Part shown: piece by piece, positions 24,496 through 34,941 of the stretch
Numbering within the stretch: the stretch's first letter is position 1
Layout: the number at the start of each line of letters is the position of its first letter
Assembly (NCBI GenBank): GCA_963921935.1
Contig: OY998176.1
Location: 90,274,910-90,338,909, forward strand
Reading direction: 5' to 3'
From: Galeruca laticollis
Taxonomy: Eukaryota; Arthropoda; Insecta; Coleoptera; Chrysomelidae
Length of the DNA: 64,000 nt
Translations under genes and position numbers: made by a program
Notes under the pieces: model-generated
The model's database searches: none
The model's input: the letters and a program-made list of their open reading frames with translations, nothing else
What the model was told of the DNA's origin: nothing

Positions 24496-25451
24496 AGTAG
24501 TTAATACACGTATGTTCTGTGACACTTTATCGGATGAACAGGCGGATGGCCTATGGGTGGTTACCGATAGGAATAAGTTTCCAGAGGGTTTACAAGAAGT
24601 AAAAGAAGTCTCTAGATGGTTAGCAAGTAATGACGGTAGCGTCTACGGGGGTTATGCAAAAAGTAAATAAGTGTGTATGTTGTTAAGTGTATAAGGTATC
24701 TAGAGGGTGGTTTAGAAGAAGCGAAGGGGTTTTTAAGGGTAGCGTCTACGGGGACTACGCAAAAAGTAAGGGTGTATACAAGAACGGGCGTTATGCAAAA
24801 ATTGAATAAGTGTGTATGTTTTTACGTGTATAAGGTATCTAGGGGGGTGATTTAGAAGAAGCGAAGAGGGTTTCAAGGGTAGCGTCTACGGGGGAGGGCA
24901 GCGTCTACGGGGATTACGTAAATAAGGGTGTATACAAGAACGGGTGGTTATGCAAAAAGTAAATAAGTGTGTATGTTTTTACGTGTATAAGGTATCTAGG
25001 GGGTGATTTAGAAGAAGCGAAGAGGGTTTTAAGGGTAGCGTCTACGGGGGGGTTGCGTAAAAAGTAAATAAGGATGTATACAAGAAGTAATTAGAAGAAA
25101 GAAAATATATGGAGGATTATGTGTGTGTGTAAGAGATGAGGGGTAGTGCTCACGAGGGGGAGGGGCTATGCAGTTAGCTGATTTTTTAAGGGTTCTATAT
25201 TTTGAAATTCTCAAAGGAATGTTATTAGATTGAAAACCAACATTTTTTTTAAAACGGATATGTGTGTGAATTTATATCATTTTATAGAAGGTTTTTTATA
25301 TTGTAATAAATGAAATCTCGCATTATATTAAATTCGCTTAGTAGGTAATATTTATGCGTTATTTCTATAGTTAGCAAGCACGTGCAGACCAAATCATTTA
25401 TTCAGACAATAGCGAACTTGTTTCAAATATGATAAGATTGGAATGTCATGA
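24496..25451. repeat. Left terminal inverted repeat of the Polinton
   Basis: About 956 bp matching 51,440-52,511 in reverse complement. The outer end begins AGTAGTTAATACACGTATG; the right one differs at one base (AGTAGTTGATACACG). Inside are about four copies of a 100-155-bp unit starting GTAGCGTCTACGGGG and containing AGAAGAAGCGAAG and GTGTATAAGGTATCTAG. The innermost match ends at GGAATGTCATGA. Confidence 0.95.
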
Positions 25452-25584
25452 TTTCTGGTTTATAATTGTTAGTAACAGATTAGATTGTACGAAATCGTAG
25501 AAAAATATAGTTTTCTGGAAATATGATGATGATATCAAAAATAACTCATTGGACTTGTGCATCCCCTCTATAATAAAATATTCT

Positions 25585-25780
25585 TATAAATAGTGCTCAC
25601 AGTAAATACTAGACAATAGACTGTACTTAGTGTTCCAGTGAAAAGTTGTCGTTTAAGGTTCCACAATACATAGTAAGTTATTTATAAGTTTACTATTTCT
25701 TTAACTATTTTAAAAAACTTAATTGTTAAATTATTATTATTATTCTGTTATCTTTTCAAATAATTCTTTCTTTATTACAG
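25585..25780 (+). promoter_or_regulatory. Polinton left promoter with 5'-UTR intron
   Basis: TATAAATAG (25,585-25,593) lies just inside the TIR. About 80 bp downstream is a splice donor TA|GTAAGTT (25,673), and the acceptor TTTATTACAG ends at 25,780, directly before the ATG of the first gene. I infer a capped transcript with a 108-bp leader intron. Confidence 0.55.
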
Positions 25781-26095
25781 ATGAATTTTTTAAATGAGAA
25801 TTATACAATAAGCACTGCTTTTGCAGAAATAAAACCCGTTATAAAACTGAAAGATTTACCAAGGGATACACCATATAGAATAAACAGCGCAAAGGTGCAC
25901 CAGGGGCAATTTGGAGCCGAAATACTTCTGGAGCTGGACGAAAATATAGTATTTCTCCCCAAAAGAGGGACGGAAGCATTTGCGTCGCATGTAAATCAAT
26001 TTACGCCGGGGAAGTTCAGCATTACATTCCTGGGACTTCAAACTTTCCAAAGGGTTTCCCCTAGGACCCTCTTCAAAATAGAGGAGAATGTATAA
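25781..26095 (+). CDS. Small OB-fold-like protein, possible ssDNA-binding
   Basis: A 104-aa intact frame is the first gene inside the left TIR. The ATG follows a splice acceptor directly, which fixes the start. The order YRINSAKVHQGQFGAEILLEL, then VFLPKRGTEAF, then a short beta-rich tail recurs in many unnamed insect proteins linked to mobile elements. The alternating beta-strands around RINSAKVHQGQFGAEI suggest an OB-like barrel, which would suit a single-strand-binding role next to the polymerase gene. That is inference; no catalytic residues are evident. No signal peptide or membrane segment is present. Confidence 0.6.
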   Translation: MNFLNENYTISTAFAEIKPVIKLKDLPRDTPYRINSAKVHQGQFGAEILLELDENIVFLPKRGTEAFASHVNQFTPGKFSITFLGLQTFQRVSPRTLFKIEENV

Positions 26096-26205
26096 AAAAA
26101 CATAACAAAACAGTACATATTGAATTTCAACACCTTGAAAAATAATCTGGACACAGGTGAACAGCTTCAGTTTTCAAAATCGTAAGTTTTTATAATTTTT
26201 TGAAA

Positions 26206-29200
26206 ATGAATTCTGAGGAAATAGCTCTCCTAACTGATAATATTGTTAAAAAGTTTCAATCAATTGAAAATATTTTATTTCCAAAAAAAATTGTACTATT
26301 TATGGTATAGAAAAATGGTCAAAACAAGCTAAATGCCACATTAGACTTTGCAACTTAGCAATAAGTGATGGGGATCTAACCATTGGTACATTACGTAAAC
26401 TACAAACCAACTTGGGTCACTTAAAGCGGTTTAGAACAATGATTCAGAATCTAAGTAAATCTGGGAAGGGGCTTACTATTAATAAAAAAAGAAGTAATAG
26501 AGTAAAATGGGAAGATATTAATTCAATTTTTGAAAGTAGAGTTCGAACCGGGATTATTATAAATAAATCTCATAAAGATATCTTACAGTTTTTTGATGAT
26601 TCGTTGTTTCTTTTCAGCACTAGAATGAAAAACGCATTAAAAAAAGCAATATGTTGAAAGTAAATACTTGTTTTTGTGCAGAATTTATTAGAAAATCAGG
26701 TGATACTGAAATTACAGAAAATAAATATTTTTCTACAAAAAATGAAATAATTGATAAGACAACTGACTTTAAAAAATGGTTTGCAGTTAATGTAAGAGAT
26801 GTCATTTTAAGAAAACTTTCAGAATATTCTGAGGAAGGATCGGGGTGGGCCTTAAGTAAAATTATATCTCTGGAAATCAATATAAATAAATACGAGGTGG
26901 CTAGTGGAATATCATCATATATTAAATTACCAGACATAATAGCTAAAAGAAAGGCGTGTATCAACGTTCAGAATGACGATAATGCATGCTTTGCTTGAGC
27001 AATTGTTTCAGCTTTGTTCCCTTGCGTTATCAATAAAAATCCTACACGTACTTGTTCATATCCTCATTATAGCAAAGTTTTGAACATAAACGGTCTTACA
27101 TTTCCTGTACACCCAAATCAGATTACAACTTTCGAAAAAAATAATGTTAATATTTCGGTTAATGTTTTTGAATTGGAAATTTTCAGACCATCAAATTTTA
27201 GTGTTGTGCCAGTACGTTTAACAAAACAAAAAAGAGAAAAGCATGTCAATTTAATACTGATTATTCAAAATAAATATTTTCCTAAAAAGAATGATTGCGA
27301 ACCAGAGTCAGATAATGATGATTATGATTTTAGTGATGATATACAGTATCACTTTATTTGGATAAAAGACTTGTCAAGACTTTTATCCAAGCAACTCTAT
27401 AAAAATACTAGAAAAAAATATATATGTGATAGATGTTCGAATTATTTTGTTTCTCAAGAAAAATTGGATGACCATTTCAAATATTGTGAAAAAATTGATA
27501 ATAATTGTAAAATTGAGTTTTCTAAAGATCCATATGTCAAGTTTAAAAATTTTGTATACAAAGAAAAAGTACCTTTTATTATTTATGCAGATTTTGGATC
27601 ACTACTTATTCCTTATATTGATGTAGATGCTAGAATAAAATCTCAAAAGGGATATGGTTCACAGTCGGTAACGAGAAGTGCTAGGTATCAAGAACATAAA
27701 GCTGATAGTGCTGGACTATATTTTAAATGTAATTTTAACGATAACTGGTCATTTTATGATAGTAATCGAAGTTCTGATTGTATGTTATGGTTTGTAGATT
27801 GAATTGAAAATATTGCAAAATTTGTAATGTCAAAATTGAAAAATGTTGAACCAATGAATGTTGAAGTGAGTTTAAAAGATGCTTCAGATAAATGTCATAT
27901 TTGTGAGGAGATATTTAAGGAAGGTGATAAGATTGTTAGGGAACATTGTCACCTAACAGGTAATTTTCGAGGTTTTGCTCACAACCACTGTAATCTTAAT
28001 TATAGAAAATCATTTGTCATTCCAGTAGTTTTTCACAACCTAAGTGGTTATGATTCACATTTCATAATTAGAGATTTAGCTAACCGAAATTATGTTCAAC
28101 TTTTACCTGTTAATAAAGAAAAATACATAAGTTTTACAATCTGGGATAATAATACAAATATTAGGTTTAGATTTATAGTCTCTTTTAGATTTATGGGATG
28201 TTCATTAGATTCATTGGTATCAACATTAGAACCAGAAAATTTCATTTCACTTAGAAAAGAATTTTCTAATCTAAATACTGAACAATTTAGTTTATTAACT
28301 AGAAAAGGTGTTTTCTTCTATGATTATTTAGATGATATAAAGCGATTAGATGAAACTGCATTACCTAGTAAAGAATATTTTTACAACAAACTTAACGATG
28401 AACATATAAAAGATATTGACTATAGGCATGCAAAATTAGTTTGGTCAGCATTTAATATGAAAACCCTTGCTGATTACAGTGACTTGTATATGAAAACAGA
28501 TATTTTACTTCTAGCGTTTGTTTTTGAAACATTTCGTGATACTTGCTGGAAAACATATGGTTTGGATCCTGGTCATTATTATACAGTTCCTGGTTACACT
28601 TGGGATTGTGTGCTCAAGTATACTCATTGTAAATTAGAGACAGTGCAAGATATTGGCATGCTGCTATTTTTTGAAAGAGGTATAAGGGGTGGAATATCTC
28701 AGTGTTGTAATCGATACGGTGAAGCCAACAACAAGTATATGCCTACGTATAATGAAAACCAACCTAATAAGTATCTTTTATATACAGATATTAATAATCT
28801 TTATGGTTGGGCTATGAGTCTGGAGCTTCCCTACGGAGGATTCAAATGGGTAGATCATAATATTGATATAACTCAAATTCCAGATGATTCCCCTGAAGGG
28901 TACCTGCTCGAGGTTGATTTAGAGTATCCAAAAAATAAACACGATCTACACAAAGAACTGCCATTCTGTGCAGAACATATTTCACCACCAAATTCTAAAC
29001 AAAAGAAATTAATGACTACTCTGTATAATAAAAAAAATTATATTATACATTACAAAAATTTAAAGCAAGCTATAGCTCATGGATTATTGCTTAAGAAAGT
29101 TCATAGGGTATTAAAATTTCAGCAAAGTTGTTGGTTGAAGTCTTATATAGAATTGAATACTTTGATGAGATCCCACGCAAAAAATAATTTTGAAAAAAAA

Positions 29201-30029
29201 TTGTATAAACTTATAAATAATGCAGTATTCTGGAAAACGATGCAAAATTTGCGTAAACATCGGTTAGTGAAATTAGTTCGAACGTGGTATGGCAAACGAG
29301 GAGCTAGAAATTTAATTGCAAGTCCCACATTTCATAGTCGTGTTATATTTAACGATAATGTTGAGAATACTTTATTGGCTATAGAGCTTAAGAAAACTAA
29401 AATTGTATTTGACAAACCTCTTTATATAGGATTAGCAATTTTAGATATTTCAAAAATATGTGTTTATGAATTTCATTATGATTATATGCTGACCAAATTT
29501 TCACCTGAACAATGTAAATTACTTTATACCGATACTGATAGTTCAGTATCATAATAACATATATGAAGAAGTAATAAAGGCGGATATTCACCGTTTTGAT
29601 ACTAGTGATTATCCTGTAAATAATGTGTGGGATATTCCTCTAGCTAATACCAAAGTACCCGGAATTATGAAGGATGAAAATAACTCAAAAATTATGACAC
29701 ATTTTGTAGGTTTACGTTCTAAACAGTATGCCTTCAGAGTGTTAGGTGAGGAAAACGATGTAAAAAAAGCTAAAGGTATTAAGTCTAATGTGGTAAAGAA
29801 AAAAATAACTTTTGATGATTATATTCTCTGTTTGCAGAAATTTATAGAAAATCCTCAAGAATATTGTTTCATGCATGCAACTCAACGTTGTATACTATCA
29901 AAGTTACATGATGTATACACCATTGAACAGACAAAAATTGCTTTAAACCCATCAGATGATAAAAGATATTTGATACCTGGTTCACATGACACTCTTCCGT
30001 GGGGACATTATAGTATTATGGAGTTATAA
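26206..30029 (+). pseudogene. pPolB: Protein-primed family B DNA polymerase with embedded endonuclease-VII-like finger
   Basis: The ATG at 26,206 opens an N-terminal region ending in KACINVQNDDNACFA (about 26,990), typical of insect Polinton polymerases. A C2H2-like finger CDRCSNYF...HFKYC (27,427-27,490) follows. The exonuclease I motif reads YADFGS where relatives have DxE, so its Glu is gone. Next is an endonuclease-VII-like Cys/His block CHICEEIF...REHCHLTGNFRG (27,890-27,975), and polymerase motif A TDINNLYGWAM (28,785). Motif B reads NNAVFWKTM (G replaced by W), and motif C is YTDTDS (29,525). The tail SHDTLPWGHY ends at 30,029. Lesions: frameshifts in A-runs near 26,285 and 26,640, TGA at 26,996 and 27,800, and a frameshift near 29,545. 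The polymerase would copy the element from a terminal protein; this copy is dead. Confidence 0.9.
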
Positions 30030-30054
30030 TAAATTGATTGGAATTTATTTTCAG

Positions 30055-30591
30055 ATGAAGAGTTTGGTAGATCTATGTACTAAGATAATTTGTAATCGTA
30101 TTACTAGAATTTCAAGTTTTCTTGTACAAGCTCAAATTCCTCAGTTTTTGAAAATCAAAATTTCTCGAGAATTTCGTACCTATAAATGGTTGCAGATCAA
30201 AGAAGAAAGTGAGAAATCTGATCACTGTGATGCTATATTGCTTGATTTTGAATATGAAACAAAAATTTCACCAGAGCTTCGAGATACCTTATTAAATTTC
30301 ACTTATTTAGATGTGTTTACTGAACACGATCTCTACTGCCTAATTAGTAAATATTACCACCTTTCTCCTTTGGGTCTAAAAGTTTGCGAAGAGTGTTTTC
30401 AGAAATATTTTCAACTTATGCCTAATATAAATTACACATTTCACGAAGAAATTAGTGTGAGCACTTCAGAAAATTTAACAGGATTTTATAATTCTGAACA
30501 CTATTGGTGTCAAAACGATTTTGAGGCAGTTGTTTTCATATTATGCGAATATTTTGAGTGTCTAGAGGCTGCAGCAGATTTACCCTACTGA
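30055..30591 (+). CDS. 178-aa accessory protein with BC-box (SOCS-box-like) motif
   Basis: An intact frame starts 26 bp after the polymerase stop; an upstream ATG in the same frame (29,986) would overlap the polymerase. Residues 3-12 read SLVDLCTKII, a perfect match to the elongin-BC-binding BC-box pattern (S/T/P/A)LxxxCxxx(A/I/L/V). IPQFLKI follows about 20 residues later, where SOCS proteins carry the LPxP cullin-box. The middle is acidic (DHCDAILLDFEYE), then comes a C-x2-C (VCEEC), and the C-terminus is hydrophobic and acidic. The known precedent is viral proteins that recruit elongin-cullin ubiquitin ligases. A role in degrading a host factor is my inference. The rest of the protein is unknown to me. 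Confidence 0.6.
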   Translation: MKSLVDLCTKIICNRITRISSFLVQAQIPQFLKIKISREFRTYKWLQIKEESEKSDHCDAILLDFEYETKISPELRDTLLNFTYLDVFTEHDLYCLISKYYHLSPLGLKVCEECFQKYFQLMPNINYTFHEEISVSTSENLTGFYNSEHYWCQNDFEAVVFILCEYFECLEAAADLPY

Positions 30592-30812
30592 TTTCACTTT
30601 ATCTGTATAACTATATTTAATATGTACTGTCAAATGTATAATTTTCATTTTGCCTTTAATGTAATATGTACTGTTTTTTTATTTGATGTAATATGTATAT
30701 AAATACAATTAATAAAACAATATTCATATAACCTTGAAATTTGATTTTTTATCTTAGCTCCTTCCCCACAGGTTTTCAAGAATTTTTAACGTTATTACGT
30801 CGATTTGAAGTT
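30592..30812. other. 3'-end region between convergent genes
   Basis: AT-rich spacer with AATAAA-like signals (ATTAATAAAACAATATTC near 30,710) serving the plus-strand genes. No ORF of note. Confidence 0.5.
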
Positions 30813-31225
30813 TCATAAGTAGTACATGAGTAAGAAGTGCTGTCCCTTTAGACTGGTGTTTAAATTGTAAATTTGGAATTTTGTTGCCAAATATGCCTTC
30901 TCAGCAACATATGACGGTGATTCTTGAGGGAAACACCGATTTAGGTTAGTCTTTTTCCCATTTTGTTCTAACGCGATACGAATGTTCACCATCATGATCG
31001 TTTTCATTTACACTACATCGAGGTCGCTCTAATAGTTGAATAGTTGCAGGATTTAGAGTGCCATCTACAGGAAAATTTAATTTCTCTTGGAAATCTTTTA
31101 AAATCGATGACATATTTGTGATATCATGTTCCGACTTGTTAACCTATCCAAATCTTTCGATAATTTACATCAATTTTCTCAGATGCCACTAAAGGTAGAA
31201 TTATTATTAATAGTAAAAGAAACAT
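30813..31225 (-). pseudogene. Captured secreted matrix metalloproteinase, truncated (signal peptide and prodomain)
   Basis: From an ATG at 31,225 the minus strand encodes a signal peptide (MFLLLLLIIILPLVAS). After a frame break and a TAG come VNKSEHDITNMSSILKDFQ and FPVDGTLNPATIQLLERPRC. This is the peptidoglycan-binding-like prodomain of matrixins, ending in the cysteine switch PRCSVN (about 31,005-31,026), where host enzymes have PRCGVPD. A second frame break (~30,970) leads into the first strand and helix of the catalytic domain (KTNLN...SYVAEKAYLATKF). It then ends without the HExxHxxGxxH zinc site. The gene lies between Polinton genes, inside both TIRs. Matrixins are known in insect baculo- and poxviruses; I know of none as standard Polinton cargo. 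A host-derived secreted protease of the element is my inference. Confidence 0.8.
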
Positions 31226-31451
31226 CCTCCACTTTCGATGTTCAATACTGATTCCAAATCAACATAAAAGTTTTCATCATCAGCATTACTTGTGTTAGAG
31301 GTGAAATGAAACAAAGAATATTTTCATAATTTTATAATGTTAAATCATTGTTTACATGGACTTTGTAATAGTACAGATATTCTCTAAGTGCTCTTCCTAT
31401 CAAACTGCTGTTGTCATAAGAATAAATATCACAAACAGCATACATTAAATC

Positions 31452-32105
31452 TTAACAATTGGAAAAGCCACATATTGTATTCGATATAAATGTTTTTAAT
31501 AAATTAATGATATTATAATAAAAATCGCAAAAGTTCACTTTATTTAAAATTGAAATGTGATGTCGAAGCAAATTCCCATGAACACGTTGAATTTCTACAA
31601 CTTCTTCTTCATCGAGGAAAACTGTTACATCATCTTTCTGAATTTTCACAAATTTTTGATTATAATAAATTACTTTAGTTATTTGACAAAAATCTTGGTA
31701 CAACATGATGGGATTAGAATCTACAACATCATCATCTGGAGAATTGAAGAATAACTCGTTACTTTTATGCAGCACTTCTATGATCTCATCCCATTCTAAA
31801 GTATTGAATGACATTTTTGAAGGTTCCACGATAAACGATGATAAAATGATGGCAGGTGCAGAAGTTCTGGCAGGACTCAGGCAACATCCAACTTCAAATC
31901 GATGACCAACATTGAAAACTGTATGCAATAAATAATGTCTTTCTTTTCTTATTGCAATTTCATAATTAAGTACAATTTGATCTAAATCACGATCATAATT
32001 TGGTTCTTCATCATAACTACTATTATCACTACATGACATTGTAACACTATAATACCCAGAATCGTGACTACTCATTATGATGACTTCTAAACTAATGTCG
32101 ATCAA
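31452..32105 (-). CDS. Unrecognised 207-217-aa Polinton protein
   Basis: An intact minus-strand frame. The likelier start is the Met at 32,075 (MSSHDSGYY), which gives 207 residues, because the stretch before it is short and hydrophobic. The N-terminus is Ser/Asp/Tyr-rich and looks disordered. The middle (HRFEVGCCLSPART, then MSFNTLEWDEIIEVLHK) resembles a small beta-sheet plus helix unit seen in unnamed insect Polinton proteins. The C-terminal part has VTVFLDEEEVVEIQRV. A PC4-like single-strand-binding fold is possible but not shown. It lies directly downstream of integrase on the same strand, so the two may share a transcript. Confidence 0.55.
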   Translation of the reverse strand: MIDISLEVIIMSSHDSGYYSVTMSCSDNSSYDEEPNYDRDLDQIVLNYEIAIRKERHYLLHTVFNVGHRFEVGCCLSPARTSAPAIILSSFIVEPSKMSFNTLEWDEIIEVLHKSNELFFNSPDDDVVDSNPIMLYQDFCQITKVIYYNQKFVKIQKDDVTVFLDEEEVVEIQRVHGNLLRHHISILNKVNFCDFYYNIINLLKTFISNTICGFSNC

Positions 32106-32217
32106 TTTATATGTTTATCTCTGTCCTCCACTCAATTAAAGTTGATTGGTTGCTGGTGATCTATACTACTACATCATCAGTGTTAATCCAACTGTTATGT
32201 TTTTCATCTAATCCTAA

Positions 32218-33084
32218 TCATTTAACGTACATTTTGTTACGTTTCCTCTTCAACACCTTTTCAACGAGATAAATGTGGGGCCTTTTGGTTTTTTGTAATT
32301 CTTCTTCATAGAAACAACCTCTAATAGGCGATCCAGTCATATCTTCTATGAAATACGTTACAGGATTCGTTATTTTGACTTCCGTAAATTTGAATAGTTC
32401 AGTTGTAAAATTGGGAGTGTAACCTTTTTCAAAAGCATGTTTCGCTTTACTTATTCGCACAATATCTCCCACATTTAATTTTCTGGGTCCGGCGATTCTC
32501 AAATAACTGAATTTCTTATTTAAAATCAATTTTTCGTTACTTCGATTCACCTCTGATGGTTTGTATCCAGTTTTACTATGTTTTGTGTCGTTGTATTCCT
32601 TTGTGATTTGAGGTAAAATATCGATCCATTGGTATTTCCCAATTAAGCTGAAATGTTTATAGAGTTTCGTTTTGAGCGTTCTAATAACTCTTTCTGCAAT
32701 TGCAGCTTTCTTCGTACTAAATGTACTATAATGATTGATATTATGTTTTTTCATTAGAGATTTGAATTTACTATTGTAAAATTCCGTTCCCTGATCTGAT
32801 TGTAGAGTATTTGGTGTCCGACTCCTGATAATACTAGAAAATGCTCGTGTTATTTCCTCGGCTGTTTTCGTCTTGAGTGGACGAGTCCACATGAATTTCG
32901 AGAAACAATCGATAACTACCAAAATCATTTTAAATCCTTTTTTATGCTTTGCATAAGGTCTCATTTCAGCTAAATCCATTTGCCATAAGTCATCAAGACC
33001 TTTGATTATTGTTCGTCGACGTGGATAATTTCGTCGAATCGGTTTATGTAATTCTTTAACAAGTTGAATCCTGTCTGCAGACAT
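32218..33084 (-). CDS. INT: Polinton RVE-type integrase
   Basis: A 288-aa intact frame. The catalytic triad is D37 (WQMDLAEM), D97 (LQSDQGTEF) and E131 (AAIAERVIR), giving D-D-33-E spacing in a retroviral-type core. The N-terminus is short and lacks an HHCC zinc finger. The C-terminal part (LNVGDIVRIS, then PVTYFIEDM) is the small beta-barrel/chromo-like domain normal for Maverick integrases, ending in a basic tail. It would insert linear element DNA and produce the 6-bp duplication seen at the ends. The ATG at 33,084 lies just left of the (TA)n tract into which the Gypsy element inserted, so the Gypsy LTR now sits where this gene's promoter may have been. Confidence 0.93.
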   Translation of the reverse strand: MSADRIQLVKELHKPIRRNYPRRRTIIKGLDDLWQMDLAEMRPYAKHKKGFKMILVVIDCFSKFMWTRPLKTKTAEEITRAFSSIIRSRTPNTLQSDQGTEFYNSKFKSLMKKHNINHYSTFSTKKAAIAERVIRTLKTKLYKHFSLIGKYQWIDILPQITKEYNDTKHSKTGYKPSEVNRSNEKLILNKKFSYLRIAGPRKLNVGDIVRISKAKHAFEKGYTPNFTTELFKFTEVKITNPVTYFIEDMTGSPIRGCFYEEELQKTKRPHIYLVEKVLKRKRNKMYVK

Positions 33085-33114
33085 GATGTATAGTGAACAA
33101 AGAAGGTTATTTTG

Positions 33115-33117
<3 letters not shown>

Positions 33118-33168
<51 letters not shown>
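33118..33168. repeat. (TA)n microsatellite at the Gypsy insertion point
   Basis: About 25 TA units upstream of integrase. The left LTR begins inside or directly after it, which hides the target duplication. Confidence 0.95.
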
Positions 33169-33174
<6 letters not shown>

Positions 33175-34711
33175 ATATTTAATGTTCTACTGTTTTTATA
33201 ATTATGTATTATATGATTTTATTTGAAATTTGATTATTAGATGCTGTTGTTACAATCGTGGTAGTAACTACACTAATGTGAAAACACCTTTATCACTGAA
33301 TATAACCAATTTGAAATTTTGACAGGAATTGTCAAATTATTATGCCCGGCTCCGATGAATATGAAATTTTATATTCTGAAAGATAAATTACTACAAAATC
33401 GACTTACTCGCTCTTACCTCAGGGAGGGTTCAAAGATTAAAAAAAATTAATAATTTAAATTTTAAATTTATAAATTTCCAAAGAATATTCCAAAATTGTC
33501 AATTATACTATTGCAAATCTATAGTGACTGCTTGTTCAATATATTCTAAGACCATTAAATTATCTAATGACATCTACAATTTTTCTGTCACTGAAAATTA
33601 ACTGAATGTCACTGATTAAATCAAAAGTTTTATAGGATCCAAAATTTTTCAAATTCAATGAAATAGGAGTTGAATTAATACCAAAGTGAGTTGGAATCAA
33701 AAATTATATATTATATACCATCAGATAACAAGTGAAAATGAATTATTATTCCCAAAATATAATGAAGAACAATAATCGTACTCTCTACGAACCTTAAAAT
33801 TAAAAAAAAAACCTATATACCAGAAGAACAACCTAATTAACTACTTATTCTAAACGTTCAAATCGTCGAAAATTACACTTGACGTGTATAAATGTCAAAT
33901 AACTATATGCGATAAAATTGTCTATTCAAAAAAATTTTCTCTTCTCTTCAGGTGAAATTTTATATATCTTTAACGTTAATTTTGTCAGTATTCAAAAATG
34001 TGATATAGATGCATCTATCTTAATTTTATTTAAAGGCCTGTTAATTCTTGAAAAATAATTTATAAAATCTGGACTGGACTCACCAACTAGGTATCAGGAT
34101 CACTCGTTCTGATTCTAAGCACGTCTTTTAGAATCGCCGAAACCACTTTTCTAAATTTATAATTTAGAACCCGGAAAAATCACTAACACTATTTCAATAT
34201 GATTATTTAAGGAATTATTCACGCACTGATCTTATCATGCTAATTATTATAATCTGATGCTATTTTAATATATCAATTACTATTATATTATTCAGCAAAT
34301 TTGAGAGAACTCATATTAGATGTTCTCTCGAGAGGGGTTCAAAATCAACTCCCTAAACTTTTTCCATAAATAATTCTGTTCTCCTTTGGTTACCAAAAAA
34401 ATTCCTTTTTTAAAAAAAATACAAATTTATGTTTTCATATAACAAAGAGAGATTTTCATTCTTTAATTCTAATTGTAATTTTGCTACCAGCGACATCTGT
34501 ATTCTTTTTTTAAAATCTCTATAAAATCTATGTATCATTAAGTATCTTCTGCATTATTGTCATTCGAAATTGTAATGTCAAATTTTATTTGCATATTGAA
34601 TCTTTTAAATTATTTATAATACATTGTATATCACTAGTATTACATCCAGATATGTACATTTTTCTTTATTTCAATGTTTTCTTTAGAATTTAGATAGAGT
34701 ATATGTATTAA
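33167..34711 (-). repeat. 3' LTR of the Gypsy element
   Basis: 1,545 bp matching 40,034-41,578 almost throughout. Read on the minus strand it starts TTAATACATATACTC after a polypurine tract and ends ATATTATAAT. The ends do not carry the usual TG...CA. Confidence 0.95.
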
Positions 34712-34720
34712 ATCCCCCTA
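34712..34720 (-). promoter_or_regulatory. Polypurine tract of the Gypsy element
   Basis: The minus strand reads TAGGGGGAT directly before the 3' LTR, the normal site for plus-strand DNA priming. Confidence 0.75.
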
Positions 34721-34941
34721 ATAAAAGAATGATAAATCGATTCTTGCATATAATTATAATTTATCTTTCAAAATTGCCAAATATCATACTAATATCTTAG
34801 TAACATAGTTATATCTTTCAAATAATTATCTCTAAAATTTATCTTCAATCAAATTAAACTATTATTCCTAATTCCTATAAAACTTCTTAAATCTACTATA
34901 TCTATTAAAATTTCACGTAACATAATATCATTTGTTCCAAG

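Noticed and set aside
24673..25214. Short frames inside the left TIR (and their mirrors in the right TIR)
   Set aside because: They follow the minisatellite unit and are not maintained between the two TIRs.
26540..26560. GTTCGAACCGGG resembling a tRNA T-arm
   Set aside because: It lies in the PolB coding frame and has no accompanying A-box or cloverleaf.
26996..27802. Two in-frame TGA codons in PolB, and TGA/TAG in other element genes, as possible stop-codon reassignment
   Set aside because: TAA, TAG and TGA all occur, mixed with frameshifts in A-runs, and the neighbouring Gypsy and integrase genes use TGG normally; simple decay explains it.
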